From positions 124,001 to 188,000 of the forward strand of contig NZ_CP080095.1 of NCBI RefSeq assembly GCF_019428685.1: a stretch of DNA of 64,000 nt, written 5' to 3'. This DNA is from Paraburkholderia edwinii (GTDB lineage Bacteria; Pseudomonadota; Gammaproteobacteria; Burkholderiales; Burkholderiaceae). Every line of letters starts with the position of its first letter. Positions within the stretch are counted from its first letter, which is position 1. The notes beneath the pieces were generated by a model. That model was given only the letters and a program-made list of their open reading frames with translations, was not told where the DNA came from and did no database searches. A program made the position numbers and the translations under genes. This document shows, one piece after another, positions 1 to 8,698 of the stretch.

Positions 1-560
1 TGAAGCGGCCGGGCTTGCGCCTGCTGTTTCTGATGGGCTTCGTGCTGATGGGCAGCTTCGTCACGCTGTACAACTACATCGGCTACCGGCTGCTCGCGCC
101 GCCGTTCAACCTGAGCCAGACCGCGATCGGCAGCATCTTCGTCGTCTATCTGACGGGCGTGGTCGCGTCGCCGTGGTCGGGACGCATGGCCGATACCTTC
201 GGTCGCGCGCGCGTGCTGAGCGGCGGTCTCGCGATCATGCTGATCGGCGTCGCGCTCACGCTGTTCCATTCGTACGTCGCAATCGCTGCCGGTATCGCGT
301 GCTTCACGTTCGGTTTCTTCGCCGGGCACTCGGTCGCGAGCGGCTGGGTCGGGCGCCTCGCCAAAGAAGCGAAAGGGCAAGCCGCCGCGCTTTATCTGCT
401 TGCGTACTACCTCGGATCGAGCATCATCGGCTCGTACGGCGGGCACGTGTGGGCCGCGCATGCATGGAACGGCGTCGCTGGGCTCGTCGCCGCCCTGCTG
501 CTGATCGGCATTGCCGGCGCATCGTGGCTGCGCGGCCGCGAGCGTGTCGGCGCGGCGTAA
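1..560 (+). CDS. MFS transporter, C-terminal half (5' end outside window)
   Basis: The reading frame is open from the first bases of the window, so the gene begins upstream and only about 186 C-terminal residues are seen. They carry roughly six hydrophobic helices separated by short loops. The cytoplasmic loop GRMADTFGRARVL matches the basic motif that major facilitator proteins repeat between helices 8 and 9. The helices starting around MGFVLMGSFVTLYNYIGYR resemble YnfM-type inner membrane efflux permeases (family knowledge). The protein ends in a short arginine-rich tail and a TAA stop. The substrate cannot be told from this half. It is probably a proton-driven drug or metabolite exporter of the inner membrane. 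Confidence 0.85.
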   Translation, partial: KRPGLRLLFLMGFVLMGSFVTLYNYIGYRLLAPPFNLSQTAIGSIFVVYLTGVVASPWSGRMADTFGRARVLSGGLAIMLIGVALTLFHSYVAIAAGIACFTFGFFAGHSVASGWVGRLAKEAKGQAAALYLLAYYLGSSIIGSYGGHVWAAHAWNGVAGLVAALLLIGIAGASWLRGRERVGAA

Positions 561-611
561 GGGACGTCACCCTGAACGGGCAACAAGGGCTTCGACACGC
601 ATAATCAGAAA

Positions 612-692
612 GGTAGGCGTAAGTATTCAACATACTTTTCAAAAGTTGCCTACAACCGCGAGGATCGCGGAAAGCCCCGTCCGGTGGGGCTT
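612..692. other. Three-helix structured non-coding element
   Basis: Three inverted repeats follow one another. GGTAGGC (612-618) pairs with GCCTAC (648-653) and encloses AAGTAT/ATACTT (621-626/632-637). CCGCGA/TCGCGG (656-661/665-670) comes next, then AAGCCCC/GGGGCTT (672-678/686-692). No T-run follows, so it is not a simple terminator of the MFS gene. A CATAAT hexamer at 600-605 could be a -10 box just before it. It could be a small RNA, a 5' leader for the small gene at 843, or a transcript-end structure. I do not recognise it as a named riboswitch. Confidence 0.35.
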
Positions 693-842
693 CAGTGGCA
701 ACACCGCGATGCATTCGATGCGACGTCACCCACTTTGGCATCCGCAACGTCACCTATACTCAAATCGAGCGTTGCAGCCGCATCATAAGAAACAGAACGA
801 CCGCGCGGCCGCTCGACACAAGTAATAGAGAAGGAGACGAAC

Positions 843-1025
843 ATGGGCTACTTCACCATCAGCGACTTCATCCTGGTCATTCCGATGGCGCTGGCCGGCG
901 CGCTTTTTCTGAGCGCCCTACCGTGCAACACGGCTCTGAAGCGCAACTCACTACGCGTCATGGGCGCGCTACTCGGCGTCGTATTCGCGGTGGCGCTCGT
1001 CGAGGGACTGCCCGCGCTTGTGTAG
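843..1025 (+). CDS. Small two-helix membrane protein, unrecognised
   Basis: A 60-residue frame starts at an ATG six bases after a strong AAGGAG ribosome binding site (831-836), which is the main reason to believe it. The protein has two hydrophobic stretches (about residues 8-26 and 38-59) joined by a short basic loop with CNTALKRNSLR, so it should span the inner membrane twice with both ends on the same side. I know no family for it. The gene stands alone: the MFS gene ends 280 bases upstream and the next gene is convergent. A TATACT hexamer near 755 could be its -10 box. Confidence 0.55.
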   Translation: MGYFTISDFILVIPMALAGALFLSALPCNTALKRNSLRVMGALLGVVFAVALVEGLPALV

Positions 1026-1060
1026 CGGTGCAAACCTTCGTTGTCCGCAGCAGCGGTCGA

Positions 1061-1099
1061 TAAAAAAGCCGCCGTGCATCGAGATGCATTGCGGCGGCT
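1061..1099 (-). terminator. Intrinsic terminator of the aldo/keto reductase gene
   Basis: On the minus strand AGCCGCCG and CGGCGGCT arms enclose a second short pairing (GCATC/GATGC) and are followed by six T. It lies 44 bases beyond the stop of the minus-strand reductase gene. Confidence 0.85.
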
Positions 1100-1142
1100 C
1101 CGATGGTCCGACGGGTCTTGCGATCGCTACGACAGATATCGT

Positions 1143-2186
1143 TCAGACTTGCTGATCGGTCGACGGCTTCTCCCACAGATTGACCCCGCCTTCGGTCGCA
1201 TGGCGATCGATTTCTGCCAGCTCATCCTTCGTGAACGACAGATTGCGCAGTGCGCCGACGTTTTCGCGCACCTGCTCGGGCTTGCTCGCACCGATCAGCA
1301 CCGACGTCACGCGCGGATCGCGCAGCGCCCATGCGAGCGCCATTTGCGCGAGGCTTTGACCGCGACGCTGGGCGATGTCGTTGAGCTTGCGCACGTGATC
1401 GATGTTTTGCGCACTCAGATGTTCCGACGTGAACGAATCGCCGCCCGCCTTGTTCATGCGCGCATCCGCCGGGACGCCGTTCAGATACTTGCCGGTTAGC
1501 AGCCCTTGCGCGAGCGGCGTGAACGCGATCGTGCCGGCGCCCGCTTCTTCGAGCGCATCGAGCAGCTCATGCTCGATCCAGCGGTTCAGCATGTTGTACG
1601 CCGGTTGATGGATCAGCAGCGGCACGTTCAATTCGCGCAGCAGCTTGACCATCTCGCGCGTCTTGCCGGCCGAATACGACGAAATGCCGATATAGAGCGC
1701 CTTGCCTTGCTGCACTGCCGTCGCGAGCGCGCCGGCCGTTTCTTCGAGCGGCGTGTCCGGGTCGAAGCGGTGCGAATAGAAGATATCGACGTAGTCGAGG
1801 CCCATGCGCTTGAGGCTCTGATCGAGACTTGCAAGCACGTACTTGCGCGAGCCGCCGCCCTGGCCGTACGGCCCCGGCCACATGTCGTAGCCGGCCTTCG
1901 ACGAGATCAGCAGTTCGTCGCGGTATGGCTTGAAGTCTTCCTTGAAGAGACGGCCGAAGTTGGTTTCGGCGCTGCCGTACGGCGGCCCGTAGTTGTTCGC
2001 GAGGTCGAAGTGCGTGATGCCGAGGTCGAACGCCGAGCGCAGGATTTCACGCTGCGTGGAAATCGGCGTCGTGTCGCCGAAGTTGTGCCACAGACCGAGC
2101 GACAGCGCCGGCAGCTTGAGGCCGGTCTTGCCGCAAACGCGGTACTGCATGTCGGAATAGCGTGCTGAAGCTGCTTCGTAAGCCAT
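1143..2186 (-). CDS. Aldo/keto reductase, YghZ/GpR type
   Basis: This 347-residue protein is a full-length aldo/keto reductase. The start MAYEAASARYSDMQYRVCG aligns with E. coli YghZ, which reduces L-glyceraldehyde 3-phosphate and methylglyoxal-like aldehydes with NADPH (family knowledge). Three parts of the catalytic tetrad are visible: Asp and Tyr in FDLANNYGPPYG and Lys in LLISSKAG; His lies in IFYSHRFDPD. The C-terminal part has the usual cofactor segment VTSVLIGASKPEQVREN. An AAGG lies 9 bases before the ATG. The gene is monocistronic, with its own terminator, and faces away from the DUF3185 gene across a region holding paired palindromes. Likely role: detoxifying reactive aldehydes in the cytoplasm. 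Confidence 0.92.
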   Translation of the reverse strand: MAYEAASARYSDMQYRVCGKTGLKLPALSLGLWHNFGDTTPISTQREILRSAFDLGITHFDLANNYGPPYGSAETNFGRLFKEDFKPYRDELLISSKAGYDMWPGPYGQGGGSRKYVLASLDQSLKRMGLDYVDIFYSHRFDPDTPLEETAGALATAVQQGKALYIGISSYSAGKTREMVKLLRELNVPLLIHQPAYNMLNRWIEHELLDALEEAGAGTIAFTPLAQGLLTGKYLNGVPADARMNKAGGDSFTSEHLSAQNIDHVRKLNDIAQRRGQSLAQMALAWALRDPRVTSVLIGASKPEQVRENVGALRNLSFTKDELAEIDRHATEGGVNLWEKPSTDQQV

Positions 2187-2272
2187 GGCTCGAATCCTTG
2201 ATTCTCGATGGAAACCGCGGGGGGACTACTGGGAAGAGAACGCGGCACCGCATTTGCGATGCGCTACAGGTA

Positions 2273-2293
2273 TTCGTACGAAAGTTCGTACGA
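2273..2293. promoter_or_regulatory. Paired TTCGTACGA palindromes, putative operator
   Basis: TTCGTACGAA (2273-2282) and TTCGTACGA (2285-2293) are two copies of one palindrome with centres 12 bp apart, between the divergent reductase and DUF3185 genes. Spacing close to one helical turn suits a pair of regulator dimers. No regulator gene is adjacent. Confidence 0.4.
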
Positions 2294-2420
2294 CGAATGC
2301 GTTATGGTAGCCAATCGGCGTGTACGCTGCACGGGCATCCCGCGGCGGCCCACACTGCGGGATCAGGCAGAATGGCGCGTTTGCTGCAGCCATCAAATCG
2401 ACATCAAGGAGGATTGTGTA

Positions 2421-2624
2421 ATGACCAAGGCGGTTTCCATTGCATTGCTCGTCGGCGGCATCGTGTTGCTGTATTTCGGCGGACAGTCATTTCATTCGTT
2501 CAGCAATGACGTGTCGCGCGTCTTCACCGGCGCGCCGACGAACAAGACGATCTATCTGCTCGCGGGTGGCGCAATTGCGACGATTGCAGGGTTGATCGGA
2601 CTGACGCTGGGCGGTAGGCGCTAG
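2421..2624 (+). CDS. DUF3185 family small membrane protein
   Basis: This protein has 67 residues and two membrane helices (about 3-21 and 44-63) around a short polar loop FSNDVSRVFTGAPTNKT. The composition and the pattern ALLVGGIVLLYFGGQSF match the DUF3185 family, small proteins of unknown function common in proteobacteria. I chose the ATG at 2421 because AAGGAGG lies eight bases upstream; a longer frame starting at 2208 has no such site and runs through the promoter region. It stands alone between divergent and convergent neighbours. Confidence 0.85.
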   Translation: MTKAVSIALLVGGIVLLYFGGQSFHSFSNDVSRVFTGAPTNKTIYLLAGGAIATIAGLIGLTLGGRR

Positions 2625-2679
2625 GCCGCGCAGGCGGCGTATTCGCCGCCGCTTCAAAGCGCAACGTCAGAACGCCACT

Positions 2680-3447
2680 TCAAAACGCCACTTCGGGCTT
2701 CGACGCCGAACGCGAGCCCGGCAGCGGCACATTGCTCGCGCCGTGATACGTGAACACGAGTGAGAACTTCACGTCGTTCGTCAGATTCTTGCCGGCCGAA
2801 TGCAGCGTGTTGCAGTGGAAAAAGACGACGTCGCCGGCATTCAATTCCGGCGACACCGCGGTTTGAATCAACGCCTGGTTTTCCGGCAGATCGGAGCGGA
2901 AGAATTTCGCGTCGTCGAAACGCTCGGAGGTGAGCGCCGCCGTATGCGAGCCCGGCACGAGCCACAACGCGCCGTTATCGACGGTCTCGCGGCCCAGCGC
3001 GAACCACACGGAAACCAGGTCGTCGCGCTCGAACGACCAGTAACGCACGTCGCGATGCCAGCCTGTCAGGCTGCCGTACGCGGGATGCTTGGTCATCATG
3101 CAGTTGTGGTGCGCACGCGAAAGACGCGGCTCTTCGCCGAAGTACAGTTCCATCCAGCTGCGAATCTCGGATGACGTGGCGGCTTCGCGAAACAACGCGT
3201 GACGCGCATAGGCATCGAGCAGGCGCCGCACCGTATGTCCGCCCGGCGCATGCTTCGAGTCCGGTGCGCCCGGATATTTCAGGTCCGCCTCGAATTCGAG
3301 CGGCGCGGCCGCTTCGTGCAGCTGCTGTTGCGCGATCTGCTTCAGTTCGCCGCAGCGAGCGGGCGACATCAAACCCGGCACGATGACAAAGCCCTGCTCG
3401 CGCAACACCTCGACCTGCTCTTTCTTCGAATGGACGGACATGGACAT
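2680..3447 (-). CDS. Phytanoyl-CoA dioxygenase (PhyH) family protein
   Basis: A 255-residue non-haem iron oxygenase of the PhyH family, which hydroxylates a substrate with Fe(II), oxygen and 2-oxoglutarate. The facial triad is visible: HxD in GWHRDVRYWS and the distal His in FFHCNTLHSAG. A following Arg or Lys would bind 2-oxoglutarate. The frame stays open another 109 codons upstream, but that part lacks the character of the family; MSMSVHSKKEQVEVLREQG is a normal PhyH N-terminus, so I start at 3447 (3441 is possible). Substrates in this family range from fatty acyl-CoA to ectoine and small metabolites, and nothing nearby narrows it. Monocistronic. Confidence 0.85.
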   Translation of the reverse strand: MSMSVHSKKEQVEVLREQGFVIVPGLMSPARCGELKQIAQQQLHEAAAPLEFEADLKYPGAPDSKHAPGGHTVRRLLDAYARHALFREAATSSEIRSWMELYFGEEPRLSRAHHNCMMTKHPAYGSLTGWHRDVRYWSFERDDLVSVWFALGRETVDNGALWLVPGSHTAALTSERFDDAKFFRSDLPENQALIQTAVSPELNAGDVVFFHCNTLHSAGKNLTNDVKFSLVFTYHGASNVPLPGSRSASKPEVAF

Positions 3448-3979
3448 TTCCGATGGCGTTCGACGGCTAAACCACGATTGTAAAACGCAGCCGATCACAT
3501 GGGGCAGTATCGGATGAGGGCACGCCGCACGTCGCCGATGCAACAATGCACATCGTTCGAGCCCGGCTTGAAACCTGACAGACGGAAAGGGCGCAATCGA
3601 TATGCAGCATGCCGTATCAACAGCCGCTTTCGCATCGTACAAACGATGGCCGCAAGGGTAAAAACCCGACTTCCTCGCGTCATCGATCGCGTGTAGCCTG
3701 CATGCATGTCGATTTCGACCATCCGTTGTTTCTTGCGCGCGCGGCCCTCTGCGGCACTCTGCGCGGACTTTCACGATTCGTCAGGCTTTTGCAACCGGCG
3801 CGCCGGTGCTGTTTACGCGCACCATGCCCGCGGGTCTTATGCGCACACTTATGCGCATATTTACGCGCTCATTTACACACCTGTTCGCAAGCGCATTGTC
3901 CAGCACGTTTCCGAATCCAAGCTGGCACGGTTGGTGCACTTCTCGTGCGCGCATCACGCTGCCTGAAAAAACACACGCC
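3448..3979. other. Intergenic region upstream of the PhyH gene
   Basis: This 532-base stretch has no gene I can support. Open frames here are short, arginine-rich and typical of GC-rich shadows. It should hold the promoter of the minus-strand PhyH gene. A degenerate 12-bp repeat lies at 3836-3883. Confidence 0.5.
3836..3883. repeat. Degenerate 12-bp tandem repeat
   Basis: Four successive 12-base units read CTTATGCGCACA, CTTATGCGCATA, TTTACGCGCTCA and TTTACACACCTG. The first two are nearly identical and the last two have diverged. This is an AT-richer patch in a GC-rich neighbourhood. Confidence 0.5.
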
Positions 3980-4366
3980 ATGCATACCTTCCTGAGTACT
4001 GGTCTCACTCGCGCCGCATTCAATGCGGCGCGCCCCGCGCGCCGACGTGTCGTGGGCGCGCTGCGTCATCATTCCGCGCGCACGCGCGCGCTCGCCGAAC
4101 AGTGGCGCGATGCAAGCCCTGTCGATAGCGTGCGCATGTGGTTTCGTACGTTCTTTTCGACGCTGAAAATGCAACGCACGTCGCGTCATTTTTCGCTGCG
4201 CACGCTGCTGCTGCGCCGTCCGACGCCGTTGCGCGTCGCGGGCATCGCCGGCGGACTCAATGTCGTGCGTGGCTTGAACGCCGCTGCACGCGCCAGGATG
4301 GGCACGAGCCGCAGCCCGCGCCGCACGTCGACGACGAGCACCGGCTGGTTCGTGTTCGCCCGCTAG
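3980..4366 (+). CDS. Hypothetical basic protein, doubtful
   Basis: An open frame of 128 codons from an ATG at 3980 (the frame is open further up, from 3806). The product is very rich in Arg, Ala and Thr and shows no recognisable domain, signal peptide or membrane helix. No good ribosome binding site precedes the ATG. It could be a real lineage-specific protein because the frame fills the gap before the metK terminator, but its composition is also what a chance frame in this base composition would give. Low confidence. Confidence 0.22.
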   Translation: MHTFLSTGLTRAAFNAARPARRRVVGALRHHSARTRALAEQWRDASPVDSVRMWFRTFFSTLKMQRTSRHFSLRTLLLRRPTPLRVAGIAGGLNVVRGLNAAARARMGTSRSPRRTSTTSTGWFVFAR

Positions 4367-4403
4367 TTCCCTCGCTCGCACGCCGCTTTCCGGCCGCGCA
4401 ATG

Positions 4404-4439
4404 AAAAACACCCTGCAAGCGCGTCGCGCTTGCAGGGTG
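4404..4439 (-). terminator. Intrinsic terminator of metK
   Basis: On the minus strand CACCCTGCAAGCGC pairs with GCGCTTGCAGGGTG across a three-base loop and is followed by five T, 27 bases past the metK stop. Confidence 0.93.
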
Positions 4440-4465
4440 CGAGAACTACCTTCTACCGGTTCTAC

Positions 4466-5653
<1,188 letters not shown>

Positions 5654-5855
5654 GTTGCAGACTCCTTGTTATGTGGTTACGGGTTTGAGTTTCACGTAGC
5701 CAACTTCTAGAGCCTGAAGCGGCGACGCTTTAGCGGATTTCCTAACCGGCTGCGCCCCTCGAAAACCATTAATGGCCTTTTCAGCCATATTGGTTGACGA
5801 AAACAGAACGCTTTCGGCTTCGCCCCGCAAGTTGTCTATTAACTCGGCGAAGCCC
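5654..5855 (-). promoter_or_regulatory. Structured 5' leader of metK, candidate SAM-responsive RNA
   Basis: About 200 bases lie between the predicted metK start site and its ATG. The RNA would open with a 9-bp stem, GGCTTCGCC (5854-5846) with GGCGAAGCC (5824-5816), closing a 21-nt loop that begins GAGTT and ends TTGCGG. The metX leader has a stem with a same-sized loop beginning GATTT and ending TTGCGG. Next is GCTGAAAAGG (5785-5776), close to the GCUAAAAAGG box of SAM-II riboswitches, but here it sits inside another hairpin (CCAATATGGC/GCCATTAATGG). A SAM-II-like pseudoknot is not convincing (only GUUAAU/AUUAAU). A CGAAA/TTTCG hairpin and an AAGCG/CGCTT hairpin flank these. It is certainly structured; the SAM-II assignment is inference. 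Confidence 0.45.
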
Positions 5856-5857
5856 TT

Positions 5858-5884
5858 ATTATAGCGACTTCTTCTAATCGTCAC
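5858..5884 (-). promoter_or_regulatory. metK promoter
   Basis: A perfect TATAAT on the minus strand (5863-5858) with GTGACG (4 of 6 to TTGACA, 5884-5879) 15 bases upstream. Transcription would start near 5851-5853, at the base of the leader stem. Confidence 0.65.
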
Positions 5885-5995
5885 AGAGTAACCACGCGTG
5901 CTGCATTCCTATCCGCCCCTGGTCCACCCGCGCGCCCGCTTATGCGCAGAGCCGCGCCGCGCGCGCTTTTCCGTCAATTCGAGTCGAGTGTTTGC

Positions 5996-6880
5996 ATGCT
6001 GAGCCGCTTCGGGCCGAAGCTGGCCATCGGGCTGCTCAAATTCTTCGCGATCTTGCCCTACGGGTTCGTGGCACGGCTCGGCGACGGACTCGGCTGGCTG
6101 CTTTACCAGATTCCGAGCCGGCGCCGCCGCATCGTCCATATCAACCTGAAACTGTGCTTTCCCGAATGGAGTGACGAGGTGCGCGAAGACGTCGCACAGA
6201 AGCACTTCCGGCATGCGATCCGCAGCTATCTGGAGCGCAGCGTCCAATGGTTCGGCTCGGCGAAAAAGCTCGAAAAGCTCGTGCAGCTCGAAAGCGACAT
6301 CGATCTGACCGATCCGAACCTGCCGCCCACGCTGTTTCTCGGCTTTCATTTCGTCGGTATCGAGGCGGGCTCGATCTTCCTCAATTACTCGCTGCGGCGG
6401 CCGTGCGGGTCGCTTTATCAGCCGATGTCGAATCCGGAACTCGAAGCCGTTGCAAAAGCGGCGCGCGGCCGTTTCGATGCCGAAATGGCCAGCCGCGCGG
6501 ACAGCGCGCGTATCGTGCTGCGCTGGCTGCGCGATCGCAAGCCCGTGATGCTCGGCGCCGATATGGACTACGGCATGCGCAACTCGACCTTCGTGCCGTT
6601 TTTCGGCGTGCCGACCTGCACGCTGACGGCCGTCGGGCGTCTCGCGAAGGTCGGGCATGCGCAGGTGGTGCCGTTTATCGGCGAAGTGCTGCCGAACTAC
6701 AAGGGTTACAAGCTTCGGGTCTTCAAGCCGTGGGACAACTACCCGACCGGCGACGACGAAGCCGACGCGCGCCGCATGAACGCATTTCTCGAAGAACAGA
6801 TTCCGCGCATCCCCGAGCAGTATTACTGGGTGCACAAGCGGTTCAAGACGCGCCCGCCGGGTCAGCCGGGGTTTTATTGA
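5996..6880 (+). CDS. lpxL: Lipid A biosynthesis acyltransferase, LpxL/HtrB type
   Basis: A 294-residue member of the LpxL/LpxM family, which moves a fatty acyl chain from acyl carrier protein onto the lipid A precursor at the inner membrane. The catalytic HX4E motif is visible in GFHFVGIEAG, with a hydrophobic anchor near residues 8-30 (GLLKFFAILPYGFVARLGDG). The second conserved block is near GADMDYGMRNSTFVPFFG. I start at MLSRFG (5996), the family start; the frame is open 18 codons further up. dapF follows 48 bases downstream. Which acyl chain and position it serves cannot be read from the sequence. Confidence 0.88.
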   Translation: MLSRFGPKLAIGLLKFFAILPYGFVARLGDGLGWLLYQIPSRRRRIVHINLKLCFPEWSDEVREDVAQKHFRHAIRSYLERSVQWFGSAKKLEKLVQLESDIDLTDPNLPPTLFLGFHFVGIEAGSIFLNYSLRRPCGSLYQPMSNPELEAVAKAARGRFDAEMASRADSARIVLRWLRDRKPVMLGADMDYGMRNSTFVPFFGVPTCTLTAVGRLAKVGHAQVVPFIGEVLPNYKGYKLRVFKPWDNYPTGDDEADARRMNAFLEEQIPRIPEQYYWVHKRFKTRPPGQPGFY

Positions 6881-6928
6881 CGCGCACACGACACACGGCA
6901 GCGGTTCCGCGTCACTTACAATAGCGGC

Positions 6929-7798
6929 ATGAAACTCAAATTCACCAAGATGCATGGCGCGGGCAACGATTTTGTCGTGCTCGACGGCTTTACGCGGCCC
7001 GTCAACCTGACGGCCGCGCACGTGCGCGCGCTCGCGAACCGGCATTTCGGCATTGGCGCGGACCAGTTGCTGCTTGTCGAAAAGCCGACCGTCGACGGCG
7101 TCGATTTCCGCTATCGCATCTTTAACTGCGACGGCGGTGAGGTCGAGCATTGCGGCAACGGCGCGCGCTGCTTCGTCAAGTTCGTGCGCGACACGGGTCT
7201 GACCGACGCACGCAGCGTGCGCGTGCAGGTGCCGAACGGGGTCATCACGCTGACGATGCAGGAAAACGGCGAGGTGACCGTCGATATGGGCACGCCGATA
7301 TTCGAGCCGGCACGTGTGCCATTCGACGCGAGCGGCCTTGACGGTGAACATCAGCCGCGCCGCGAAGGCGCCGACACGCTCTGGCCGATCGACGTGAACG
7401 GCGCGACGCGCTGGGTGTCGGTGGTGTCGATGGGCAATCCGCACGCGGTGCAGGTCGTCGACGATGTCGAGGCTTTTCCGGTTACCACCGACGGTCCCGT
7501 CATCGAATCGCATCCGCGCTTTCCGCAGCGCGTGAACGCGGGGTTCATGCAGATCGTCGCGCGCAACGAGATCAGGCTGCGCGTCTACGAACGCGGCGCC
7601 GGCGAGACGCTCGCGTGCGGCACGGGCGCGTGCGCGGCGGTGGCCGCGGGCGTGCGGCGCGGCTTGCTGGACTCGCCCGTCACTGTGCACACTCACGGCG
7701 GCGTGCTGACCATCTCGTGGGCCGGCGGCGATGCGGCGCTGCTGATGGCGGGCCCGGCTGCAACGGTGTTCGAGGGCGAGATCGAGCTCGCCGACTGA
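6929..7798 (+). CDS. dapF: Diaminopimelate epimerase
   Basis: DapF converts LL- to meso-diaminopimelate, the precursor of lysine and of the peptidoglycan cross-link. The protein has 289 residues in two homologous halves. The two catalytic cysteines are present: Cys75 in [11 protein letters not shown] and Cys230 in [10 protein letters not shown]. The N-terminus [15 protein letters not shown] is typical. A TACAAT hexamer ends only seven bases before the ATG, so a transcript from it would have almost no leader; there is no clear ribosome binding site. Co-oriented with lpxL upstream and DUF484 and xerC downstream, the conserved dapF-DUF484-xerC order of proteobacteria. Confidence 0.97.
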   Translation: MKLKFTKMHGAGNDFVVLDGFTRPVNLTAAHVRALANRHFGIGADQLLLVEKPTVDGVDFRYRIFNCDGGEVEHCGNGARCFVKFVRDTGLTDARSVRVQVPNGVITLTMQENGEVTVDMGTPIFEPARVPFDASGLDGEHQPRREGADTLWPIDVNGATRWVSVVSMGNPHAVQVVDDVEAFPVTTDGPVIESHPRFPQRVNAGFMQIVARNEIRLRVYERGAGETLACGTGACAAVAAGVRRGLLDSPVTVHTHGGVLTISWAGGDAALLMAGPAATVFEGEIELAD

Positions 7799-7839
7799 TT
7801 ACCTTGACTGCCGCGCGGCGGGATCGCCTGCGCGGCCTT

Positions 7840-8628
7840 ATGGCTGAAAACATGAACGATCGCGAAGTCGCCGACTACCTGCTCGCCAACCCCGAATTCT
7901 TCGCAGACCACGCGGAACTGCTCGCGACCATCCGTCTCGCGAACCCGCATGGCAAAGCCGCGGTGTCGCTGCAGGAAAGGCAGATGGAAATGCTGCGCGA
8001 GAAGAACAAGCTGCTCGAGCGGCGCCTCGCCGAACTGCTGCGCTACGGCCACGAGAACGACAGCATCTCGGCGAAGTTCAACCGCTGGACCGCTCGCGTG
8101 ATGGCGGAGCGCGATCCGTATGCGCTGCCGCGCACGATCTCGCACGGCCTGCGCGAAGTGTTCGATGTGCCGCAAACCGCGCTGCGCGTGTGGGATGTCG
8201 CCGAGCCGTATCTGCAAGCAGACTTCACGCGTCAGGTCGGCGAGGAAGTGCGCATTTTCGCGGGCAGCCTCGCTACGCCGTATTGCGGCGCGAACACCGG
8301 GTTCGAAGCCGCGCAATGGCTCGGGCCGGCCGGGCCGGCCGTTTTGGCCGCGCCGCCGGGTGAAGGGTCGAGCGCGCCCGACGCCGTGAATGGGGCAAAC
8401 GGGACGAACGGAGCCCACGGCGCGAACGGCGCGGGCAGCGACGCGATCGAATCGATCTCGCTGATCGCGCTGCGCGACCCGGAGCGCGACGAAACCGGCA
8501 ACGTGTTCGGCCTGCTCGTGATGGGCTCGGCCGACCCGCGACGCTTTCACGACGGCATGGCGACCGACTTCCTCACGCAGATCGGCACGCTCGCCAGCGC
8601 CGCATTGAGCCGGCTGCTGCCGCGCTGA
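7840..8628 (+). CDS. DUF484 family protein
   Basis: A 262-residue DUF484 protein, a GAF-like family usually found between dapF and xerC, as here. The N-terminal signature NDREVADYLLANPEFFADH and the coiled segment LQERQMEMLREKNKLLERRL are clear. Between about residues 170 and 205 lies a low-complexity insert rich in Gly, Ala and Asn (NGANGTNGAHGANGAG), which looks like repeat expansion. The ATG at 7840 is the best start; TTG at 7804 or ATG at 7852 are alternatives. Function is unproven. Its constant place beside xerC suggests a link to recombination or cell division. Confidence 0.85.
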   Translation: MAENMNDREVADYLLANPEFFADHAELLATIRLANPHGKAAVSLQERQMEMLREKNKLLERRLAELLRYGHENDSISAKFNRWTARVMAERDPYALPRTISHGLREVFDVPQTALRVWDVAEPYLQADFTRQVGEEVRIFAGSLATPYCGANTGFEAAQWLGPAGPAVLAAPPGEGSSAPDAVNGANGTNGAHGANGAGSDAIESISLIALRDPERDETGNVFGLLVMGSADPRRFHDGMATDFLTQIGTLASAALSRLLPR

Positions 8629-8698
8629 TCATGCACCGTCGCTCCGTTCGCCGGGCACGCATCACCGGCCGCTCGCGCGCTAACGGAACACGCTCATC

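Noticed and set aside
2208..2420. Longer form of the DUF3185 protein starting at 2208
   Set aside because: It would run through the palindromic promoter region, while the ATG at 2421 has a clear AAGGAGG.
3836..3883. 12-bp repeats as a replication origin iteron array
   Set aside because: Only four degenerate units, with no initiator gene or DnaA boxes nearby.
5669..5884. 71-codon frame in the metK leader as a leader peptide
   Set aside because: It begins upstream of the predicted transcript start and has no ribosome binding site; a structured untranslated leader explains the region better.
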